NCBI GenBank assembly: GCA_030734395.1
Contig: JAUZTG010000003.1
Coordinates: 496,001 to 560,000 of the forward strand
Reading direction: 5' to 3'
Source: Sarocladium kiliense
Lineage: Eukaryota > Ascomycota > Sordariomycetes > Hypocreales > Sarocladiaceae
Length of the DNA stretch: 64,000 nucleotides
Part shown: in pieces, positions 56,225 through 64,000 of the stretch
Layout: every line of letters starts with the position of its first letter
Position numbering within the stretch: the stretch's first letter is position 1
Position numbers and translations under genes: made by a program
Notes under the pieces: generated by a model
The model's input: only the letters and a program-made list of their open reading frames with translations
The model's database searches: none
What the model was told of the DNA's origin: nothing

Positions 56225-58035
56225 ATGGAACTGCCGCTTCAGAGACCCTCTGATGAGGGAGACCTTAAAACCGGTCGTCAGGATGAAAATCGCGCTGATG
56301 ATGGGGGCGAGAATGTCCCAGCTATCCAAGGATTAGGCCCGGCTGACGCTGACTATGATGTCGAGACTGTTGAGCGAGTTTACAGGTTTGTGGTCTCATA
56401 TGCTCCATCCAGTCGGTGTTGGCAGGCTAACAAATTTCTTCAGGAAGCTTGATCTCCGCATTATCCCTGGTAGGTCGAGTCTTGAAATCTAACGGGAATG
56501 AATCGAATTTTTTTTTCTAACATTGCCGAAGCCTTCTGGGTTCTTTACTTCCTTTGCTCAGCTATCCGTTCAAACATCGGCATCGCCCAGACCATGAACC
56601 GTGCGGAAGGCCACGACCTCATGACCGTCCTCGGTCTCACTCCCAAGGACACATCCACAGCTCTTGCTCTGTTCTATGTCGCCTATGTCATCTTCGACTG
56701 TCCCTCAAACCTCATTATGAGCAAGCTCAGCCCTCGCATCTGGATGGCAAGAATCGTCTTTGCAACTGGTCTTGTTGGAGCTTGTTTCGCTGCAGTTCAG
56801 AGTGCATGGAGTGTGAAGCTTCTTCGCTTCCTTCTCGGTCTCGTCATTGCTGGAATGTGGCCAGGCATGGCTTACTACCTGACGCTTTTCTACCCACCCT
56901 CGCGCACGGGAAAGCGCATTGGCATGTATTTCACTGCAGCGCAAGTCTCGGCAGCAGTCGTTGGTCTTGTCTCAGCTGGCTTCCAGAAGATGGACGGCCT
57001 GGGTGGCATGGTTGGTTTCCGCTGGATGTTCCTGATCTACGGTCTCGTAGCCATCGTTCTCAGCGTTATTCTCATCTGGTGGCTACCTGAGCGTCCTCTT
57101 GCCCCAGGCCATGTTCGCAAGCCATCTGGTCTGTTCAAGTTTCTGCCAAGTGCTCCCGAGGCACTGAAGGGAGATGATGCACTTGTCCACTACCAGGATA
57201 TGAGGCGTTCATACCACGCACGGCCGTGGAACATGAAGGATCTTGGACTCGTGCTCATTGACTGGCGTTTGTGGCCCCTGACGCTTATGTACTTCGGCGT
57301 CGTTGGCGTGGGTATTGGTACTCAACTTTATGGATCGGTCATCATTGCCTCCATTCAGCCGAATGCTTCGAGTATCGAGGTCAGCCTGCTCTTCGCGCCT
57401 ATCTGGATCGTAAGTCTACCTTTTTGTTCCTAGTTTCCGGGCTAGACTAATTTTGCCAGATGGATCTCATCGCCATTCTGATTGTCATGCCCATCTCTGA
57501 CCGATTCCATCGGAACCGCGCCCTCTTCTTCTCCATGGGCGCCTGCATTCAGATCGCCGGTCTCCTTGTCACCACATTTGCCACCAACAACGGTTGGGCT
57601 CGTTACGGAGGACTTTTGATGGTCGGATTTGGCCTTGGCCCTACCGTTCCCAACTGCATGGCCTGGAGCAACCAGATTTTCCAGCAGCGTCACGGCGAAG
57701 TTGGCGTTGCGGCCGCCACAGCTCTAGTCTCCGGTCTCGGTAATCTCGGCAGCGTCACTACAACCTATGCTCTTTATACCGGTTGGCCCGAGGACGCCGC
57801 CCCTGGACCTCACCAGTACCGCAAGAGCAACCTGACGATGATCGGCATTCTATGCCTGAGCATTGTCAGCGCCATCGTCATGATGGTCCTCGTCCGCGTC
57901 GTCGGGAACCCTCCAAGCAGCAAGCTCTACGATGCCGACTCGGGCAGTGAGTTTGAGGACGGCGCCGCCCGTCGCGAGGCTCAGCAGCGTGGTTTCGGTC
58001 GATTCCCGGGCTTCAAGCGCTCTGCTCGCGGCTAG
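56225..58035 (+). CDS. MFS permease, anion:cation symporter family (Dal5/allantoate type)
   Basis: Importer of organic anions such as allantoate, vitamins or short peptides. Four exons: MELPLQRPSDEGDL..VETVERVYR, a mini-exon KLDLRIIP (about 56444-56470), then AFWVLYFLCSAIRSNIGIAQ. This rebuilds the Dal5 entry motif K-x-D-x-R-I-x-P-x-W-x-LYFL-x-x-x-x-RSNIG. Then IWMARIVFATGLVGACFA, the signature GMWPGMAYYLTLFYPPSRTG and IWWLPERPL. The last intron joins FAPIWI to MDLIAILIVMPISDRFHRNR. It ends GFGRFPGFKRSARG. The start at 56225 is the first ATG of the coding frame. The substrate cannot be read from sequence. Confidence 0.88.
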
Positions 58036-59017
58036 TCATCATGACTAGCTGTGTACACGACGCTGACAGCACGGGCTGATCTTCAACGCTGCCATGGCTC
58101 CCTCGCGTCGGTATCTGGACCGCCGCAGCTCAACCTGCCTCAATGTCGGTCGTTCTGTCCTTATCAACATATCTTGACTTGCACAGTGTCATACTGTTTC
58201 GAGTCGAGGTGCCTTTCACCATTGACGGGTATAGCTCGCGTCCCTACAACCCGAATGCCTAGGATCGCGACAATGCCTCTACGCTATCGCCCCTACGGTA
58301 TTCAGCGTGTAGAGACACGGCTGTTACCGGTCCATTTTTGTCATTACTTGTTTTTTTTTGTTTTTTTTTTTTTGTTTTTTTTTTGCGATTGTGCTTTTAT
58401 TAGGATACCCCATCAGCGTTTATACCCGCTGTCTTACGAGCGTTTTCATTACGGCTTAACTCGACAGTGACAGTGCTTCTACGCCATCGCTGGGACGGCG
58501 TGTCTGGACCGAGGCCCATATGTCGACGACAATGCTGGTGCGCTATCGTTGGCGGGCCTCGTGGGCGTTTTTGCTTTTTACAAATCTGCTATTTCCATGT
58601 TCTTGGTTATTTCCCAGGATTCGCAAGAGAGGGCCACGGCGTGCACGCAAGCCTACGGGACCTCGTCCTCAGTGCTTGTCTGTACCTGCTGAATATATTA
58701 TGTTCATGGCCTTTCACACAAAGTTTGTCATCACGTGGTTGTTCCGTTTGCACTATGATTCGTAAAACATATCTCATGTTTTATTGACCCTGTGGGGTAT
58801 ATGTCACTTCGCGTGATGAGGGATCCTTTTGCCCAGTCATCTTGTTCCGCGTGTGTAAGGAAAGGAAAAGTACAACAGAGAAAGAAATGTCCCGACGTTA
58901 GCCTCCGTACATATAAAAAGGAAAAAAGAAAAAGCACACAGGTATGCCAACGCCCCCATCTAACCCATTCCTTTTGGTCTTGGTTCACATAGACATACAT
59001 CTGTATGCCGTGCCGAT
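58036..59017. other. convergent 3' intergenic region with T-tract
   Basis: Between the permease and the ETP-repeat protein. A nearly pure T-tract (58351-58384, three G interruptions) may serve a 3' end. No gene seen. Confidence 0.5.
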
Positions 59018-61123
59018 CTAGTTTCCGAACAAGCTTCCGAAGAGACCACCCTTGGGTGCCGCAGCGTCAGGAGCCGGAGCGGCAGGCTGCTTATCGTCAA
59101 CGTTAAGCTGGTCGGGGATCTCGACGGGCGCGTCGGTAGGGCCGGCGCCGATCTGAGTGGTGAGAGTGGTGCCAGCCGGGGGGAGGAGAGGCGTTCCGAG
59201 AGCTGGAGGAGTGGCCTCGGGAGTGGGGTCGACAATGTCGACCAAAGTCTCGGTCGGGGTCTCAGTCACGTCGACGTTGCCGTCTTTGGTGACAGTGACG
59301 GTGACGGCAGCTTCAGTGACGGTGACAGTCACTGCCTCGGGGCACTCCTCGGCGCCACCAGCGCCTGGGCGGCCTGGGCGACCAGCGGCCGGACCGCGAC
59401 CTGGGCCATCAGTTGCCTTCGGAGGAGCGTTGGTGTTCTCCTCGACGCCCTCGACAGGCTTCTCAGCCGAATCCTCGGTAGCCTTCGGGGGAGCAGGGAG
59501 AGTAACAACACCGGTAGAATCCCCGACAGTGACAGTCACAACGCTGGGCTCAGCAGGAGGGTGAGACGGGCCACCAGCCGGAGGGTGAGGAGCAGCAGAA
59601 ACAGTCATGGTCATCGTGACGACGCTGGGCTGAGGAGCACCGACACCGCCAGCTGGGGGACCCTCCAGAGTCACAACCATCGTCTCAACAACCTCTTGGT
59701 TGGCAGTGGTGGTTGCCTCGGCCTCAACGACAGTGGTAGTGATGACACTGATGCCATCGTCACCAATTGTGGCAACCTCATCCGGAGGGAGAGTCTCAGT
59801 GGTGATGATAACACAGCCATCGCTGGACAGCTGTTCCTCAACACCAGGAACCTCAGTTGGAGGCATGAACACAGTCTTGGTGACAGTCTGAGCAGGCGCC
59901 TCGATGAGAGTCTCAGTAGCTGCAGCACCGTTACAAGCATTGAGCTGCTTCTCGCAGTCTGCAACCTCGAATTTGGCCGAGCACTGTTGGAACTGAGCCT
60001 GGCAAGCGGCACGGCAGGCCTGGGGGAGGGTTGGTAGCATGACATTGTCGCCGACGATGAAGCCACCGCTGCCAGCGGGATCAGCGACGACAGGTGGGCA
60101 GACACCGCCGAGAGAGAAGTCGAAGTTGAAGTTGGTGGTCTGTTCAACGATGATAATGATGGGCTGGGCAATGATGGCAGTGACGGTGGCAGCGGGGAGA
60201 GTCTGAGTGACAGTCTCGATCGCGCCGTTGTCTTGAGTGATGGTAACAGTGACCTCATCGCCAGTGATGGTCTCGCCCTCAAGGGTCTGAGTGACAGTCT
60301 CAACCTCACCGTTCTCCTGTGTGATGGTGACGGTGACTTCCTGGGTGACCTCAGCAGGAAGTTCGGCCTCAGTTTCAGCTGGGGGGGTCTCGAGGGGAGT
60401 CTCAGCAGGAGGAGGAGAGATGACCTCAGGAGTCTCGATAGGGGTCTCAGCCGGGGTCTCAACAATCAGAGTGGGAGTCTCGACAATCTCAGGTGTCTGG
60501 ATTGGGGTCTCGACGATCTCGGGTGTTTGGATCGGGGTCTCAACAGCCTCGGGGGTCTCGATAGGGGTTTCGATCAGAACTGGAGGCACAACGATTTCAG
60601 GAGTCTCAACAGGAGTTTCCACCGGGGTCTCAACAATCTCAATGGGTGTCTCGATGATCTCAGGAGTTTCGACAGGCGTCTCGACCACGTCAACAGGAGG
60701 CGAGATGATCTCGGGAGTCTCAACCGGAGTTTCCACCGGAGGCTCGACGATGAGAGTCGGGGTCTCGATCGGTGTCTCAATGGGGAGACCGATCGGGGTC
60801 TCTGTAGAGCTCAATGTGATGAAGATCGGACCCTGATCAATAGGGTCGACGACGGCAGTCTCACCAGGGTTCTCGAGCCCAGGAGGTGTAAGTGTGTCTT
60901 CCGCTGGTGGTGGAGGCACGGCTGCTGAAGGTGGAGGAGGGGGAACAGCACCAGGACCACCAATAGGACCTTGGCCGATTGGCCCAGGGCCACCAGCACC
61001 AGGTCCAGCAGGGCCGTTAAGTCCACCGAGAAGCTTTCCTGTCCTCTTGAACATGATGCCGGCCTCGGCTCCAGGGAGAAGTCCCTGCATGGCCAGGGCC
61101 ACCGCGGCTTGTTGGTAACGCAT
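59018..61123 (-). CDS. secreted/cell-surface ETP-repeat protein
   Basis: Single exon, 701 residues. It starts MRYQQAAVALAMQGLLPGAE, a modest signal peptide with a likely cut after AEA, then a Gly/Pro-rich stretch. Residues ~95-245 carry about 21 copies of E-T-P in phased V/I-E-T-P-x-x units. Two long near-copies of TVTITQxNGxxETVTQTL follow. A cysteine block (QACRAACQAQFQQCSAKFEV..DCEKQLNACNG) holds six Cys, then Thr/Pro-rich text to KGGLFGSLFGN. The Thr/Pro density predicts heavy O-glycosylation. No GPI-type hydrophobic tail. Probably a wall or adhesin-like protein; no known enzyme domain. Long open frames on the other strand and other frames are products of the repeat. Confidence 0.82.
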   Translation of the reverse strand: MRYQQAAVALAMQGLLPGAEAGIMFKRTGKLLGGLNGPAGPGAGGPGPIGQGPIGGPGAVPPPPPSAAVPPPPAEDTLTPPGLENPGETAVVDPIDQGPIFITLSSTETPIGLPIETPIETPTLIVEPPVETPVETPEIISPPVDVVETPVETPEIIETPIEIVETPVETPVETPEIVVPPVLIETPIETPEAVETPIQTPEIVETPIQTPEIVETPTLIVETPAETPIETPEVISPPPAETPLETPPAETEAELPAEVTQEVTVTITQENGEVETVTQTLEGETITGDEVTVTITQDNGAIETVTQTLPAATVTAIIAQPIIIIVEQTTNFNFDFSLGGVCPPVVADPAGSGGFIVGDNVMLPTLPQACRAACQAQFQQCSAKFEVADCEKQLNACNGAAATETLIEAPAQTVTKTVFMPPTEVPGVEEQLSSDGCVIITTETLPPDEVATIGDDGISVITTTVVEAEATTTANQEVVETMVVTLEGPPAGGVGAPQPSVVTMTMTVSAAPHPPAGGPSHPPAEPSVVTVTVGDSTGVVTLPAPPKATEDSAEKPVEGVEENTNAPPKATDGPGRGPAAGRPGRPGAGGAEECPEAVTVTVTEAAVTVTVTKDGNVDVTETPTETLVDIVDPTPEATPPALGTPLLPPAGTTLTTQIGAGPTDAPVEIPDQLNVDDKQPAAPAPDAAAPKGGLFGSLFGN
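60240..60800. repeat. degenerate E-T-P coding repeat
   Basis: Imperfect repeats based on GGGGTCTC / GGAGTCTC on the plus strand (GAGACYCC coding), spaced 12-30 bp. They give the ETP units and open all frames over several hundred bases. Confidence 0.8.
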
Positions 61124-63908
61124 CTTGGATGTCGGTATAAAATTTGCCTAAAAAGTTCGAAAGGGAAAGCAATCAAAAGCTCTGTCAAAGAGTGTGAATG
61201 GACTCTGTCAAAGAGTCTCGGAATGAACGTGGGACTAGCCCTGGAGAAAGACGAGCTGGCGTCTAACGAACAAGAAGCGAACGGGACGAAGAAGAGAAGA
61301 AGAAAACGGAGAAAGAAGGGAAGAAAGAAGGAGAAGCTGATATCACCACGTGTCCTTGGTGGATGAGTGAGAGAAGAGAAGGCTACAGGATGAAAGGAGA
61401 TCTAGATGAAGATATATACTTGCCCAATCCCCACCGAACGCACCCTAGTCCGTGCAAAACGAGGTTGGAGTGGAGGACAAACCTTATGGCCTGGGTACAC
61501 CCCCTTTCCCCGGTTGAAACCCCCCACTCAAGGTGCAGCGAGAACCTGATACGGTGGGCAAAGGGTGGACAAACCAAACCAAACCGTTTACTGTCTACAG
61601 AGTGTTCGAAACTAGGTACCTACCTCCAGGAGTCTTCGCAACCTCAAAGCAGCGCCTGAAGTCCTGTGAGGCTGTGCAGATCCGTAAACAGGGATGGGTT
61701 ATTGGCACTCAAGACCTGGCGGGTCTCAGCGTCCACTTTGCTTCCACGACCATCAGATCATGATTGTGAGCAAGTGTAAGGTCTTGATAAGCACGAAATC
61801 TGGGTGTCAAGCGCTTGCTCAGCAATGAAGGGGATCAGCATGGTTGAAGCAGGCCGTTGCTTATGGCCAACCCGAAGGACGGTCTCAAACAGAATCTCAT
61901 TACTTCACATGAGGCGTTTAAACTATGTTATGCTTATACAGCTCAACTAGCAGAATAATTAAGTTAAGCACATTGGGCCGTCACCCATTGTCGAAGTCCG
62001 AAGACCAGCAGACGTTGCGTCGGCTCAACTCGCACCACTTGGCAACTCTTCTTTATTCGAGATCGCGACGTTGAGAGGCGAGCGAAACTACCAAGCTTCC
62101 GTTTTCTAAAAGTCTGGAAGCCTCGGCGAAACCATCTGAGCTCGTTTTGCAGCCCAGGAATCTGTAGAGGAAGACTGTGAACACTGGGCGACCTTGGCGC
62201 AACAATCCTGAGGTCCAATCACCAACTCCACTAAACAAGGAACGTAGAAGCGGGGGACAACATCAACAACAGGCTGTGTGTGAGAGACATGAGCTTCGAT
62301 CCCGCAATACCGTCACCCCTGTGTCAGAATCCAGCGTGAGTGATTTTCATTGCCGCTCGCACAAGCTTTTCGAAGGGGTGCTGTAACGATCGCTGTCAGA
62401 TCACACCACGTACTAGGTTGGTGAAGCGGTACCTGTCTGATCAACGGCAAGGATGCGCTCTGATCAGTCGATCCTTGGCAGTGCCTTGCGTGTCCTGGTT
62501 CAATCCCCCCAACTCTCATAGTCCCGCTTTCGAAAAACCATCGTTCATACATGTAGAGTTTCAGAACCAAGTCCCACATTATCGTGAACAACACCCGTTC
62601 GGGTCTAACGTCGATTTACCGTGGAAAAGCCAAGTTTTAAGACCTCTACAGGGGACACACTGACGTTGACCGAAACATGGCCCTTCAAGGTGACTCGCCA
62701 GTCGGACTCGACCATACAGTATCGTGTCGGTTAACGCTTGAGTGCTGCCCCTTGCATACCCTGCCCGGCAGTTGCGTTAGATAGCCTCTGCAGGTTTGAG
62801 AGAATGAGGCTGTGCAGCCTTTTCGAAATGATCAGACGTCGCGGATAAGCATCTCGAAGACGATGGCTTGCGTTCCACACCGTGAAAATTCCGAACCTTA
62901 TGGGCCTTAGAGTTACTCAATCCTGAGTCAAAGAAGGCTTGGACTTCCCAGACGAGGTGACAGCCCATTCTGGGGGGTAGGGTCCGTCTGGACTAAGCGT
63001 AGACCTGAGCCCAAAGCGCGATTCCGGCCCTTGTGCCGCACGCCTTGCAAGGCTCGAGAGTGAACATACCATTCTGGCTCTTTCGTTAGAGTTTAGCCTC
63101 TGGATTACCCGAGACAATGAGCATCGATGCCTGATGCCGTCTCGTGTTCTTGTGCACCCTCCGAGTCTCGTCGGTCGACGCGTTATTTCTTTTGCCTTAC
63201 CCTGTATGACATGAGAAATCACCACATTGAGCCTCAAGGGCAGGACCTAGATGAAAACTTTGAAGACAAGCAAGGGGCGTAGAGAAGGATCTATATAGAA
63301 TAATTTTCTAAGTGGACATGTAGTCGTGCTATTGTAGGCACAGGATGACGGACTACCACTGTACCCTTTCTATATTCTAAGGTGATCACTGAGACGGAGC
63401 AAAACACAATGCCCGACCAGTCAGCCTGCGGTAGCCAGGCAATGCCAGGGAATAAACGAAATGAGAACATGTCAACTGACCGATGCTTGAGAAAATTTTC
63501 ACTTCAGCTCCGTAAACCGGCGGCATCGCCCCAACAATATGCCTCCCCTGAGAAATTCCTGTGAGCTACCGTATAACCCTAACCCGGTTTATCAATCAGA
63601 TCTAATCAAAAAGCCCCATCTTCCCCTCTCCGCTATCGACTCTGGCGACCCGTGACTGCCCCGCACCGGCGCCGAATGCAGCACCACCGCCAACCAACAT
63701 CATCCGCATAACGTAAACACATGCAAGGATGCCATCATCCATTTGTTGGAGCTGAAGCTTGCCGCCCCTCGGACTCCATTTCTCCAAGCACTTTGTCCGC
63801 CCCTCCTACTCCGGGCCCCCGTGACACACTCTGCACGGTAACACGCGTGGCGTGTACTCCCACCAAGCTACGTGCAATGATCATCATCACCACTTCTGGT
63901 TTCTCCAA
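61124..63908. other. 2.8-kb gene-poor interval
   Basis: The left ~350 bp is the leader of the ETP-repeat gene, with purine-rich AAGAAG runs (61285-61340). The rest has no frame with recognisable protein and no RNA gene. It could hold an unannotated short gene or regulatory DNA. Confidence 0.45.
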
Positions 63909-64000
63909 ATGGCGCGGTTCATCGACTTGGACGACGGGGACGATGGTGCTCGCGATGAGCATGCTGCAATAGCGGCCCTTGATCAGCAGCAGTTGAAGCA
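63909..64000 (+). CDS. start of an unidentified gene, cut by window end
   Basis: ATG at 63909 (context CCAAATGG) opens MARFIDLDDGDDGARDEHAA followed by IAALDQQQLK, still open at the window edge. The upstream sequence is C/T-rich like other promoters here. The acidic, Gln-rich start is plausible for a real N-terminus, but no family can be named from about 30 residues. Confidence 0.4.
   Translation, partial: MARFIDLDDGDDGARDEHAAIAALDQQQLK

Noticed and set aside
59671..60465. 264-codon frame on the minus strand in another phase of the ETP gene
   Set aside because: Leu/Arg/Ser repeats come from the repeat DNA read out of frame.

Overview
The window is nuclear DNA of a filamentous ascomycete (Pezizomycotina; a Dothideomycete would fit, but the order is a guess). 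The signs are compact intron-bearing genes (introns mostly 50-100 bp, GT..AG with CTAAC/CTGAC-like branch sites), Zn2Cys6 regulators, and typical fungal families: a BBE-like FAD oxidase, DHA1/DHA2 efflux pumps, a Dal5-type permease, EthD and DUF2408 proteins. I saw no tRNA, rRNA, CRISPR array, transposase or polyketide/nonribosomal synthase.

Region 1 (1-13 kb) is mostly housekeeping: 3' part of a neutral amino-acid permease, a kinase-fold protein, a GNAT acetyltransferase, sphingolipid delta-4 desaturase, a VAP/Scs2 ER-contact protein, a UBA-C2H2-UBX protein, ribosomal P1, a DUF2408 (Cub1-like) protein and a YCII-domain protein with a probable mitochondrial presequence.

Region 2 (14.7-36 kb) is accessory. 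A Zn2Cys6 regulator is followed by two short-chain dehydrogenases and a secreted flavo-oxidase. All four have a TATA-type element 80-135 bp before the ATG. Then come two divergent pairs, MATE exporter / secreted agmatinase-family hydrolase and DHA1 pump / RidA-like protein, then a DHA2 pump and a sugar permease. No synthase is present, so this looks more like a catabolic, detoxification or tailoring island than a complete metabolite cluster. Possible roles in guanidino/amine handling are inference.

Region 3 (37.5-48.5 kb) holds an XlnR-like regulator, a 3.2-kb gap with broken coding-like segments on the minus strand, a second Zn2Cys6 regulator, a duplicated EthD-fold protein and a small orphan.

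Region 4 (49.7-64 kb) holds the actin/membrane adaptor BZZ1, a C2H2 protein with a coiled-coil tail, a Dal5-like permease, a secreted ETP-repeat protein and the start of one more gene at the right edge. Exon joins were worked out by eye from splice signals and reading frame; none was checked against transcripts.
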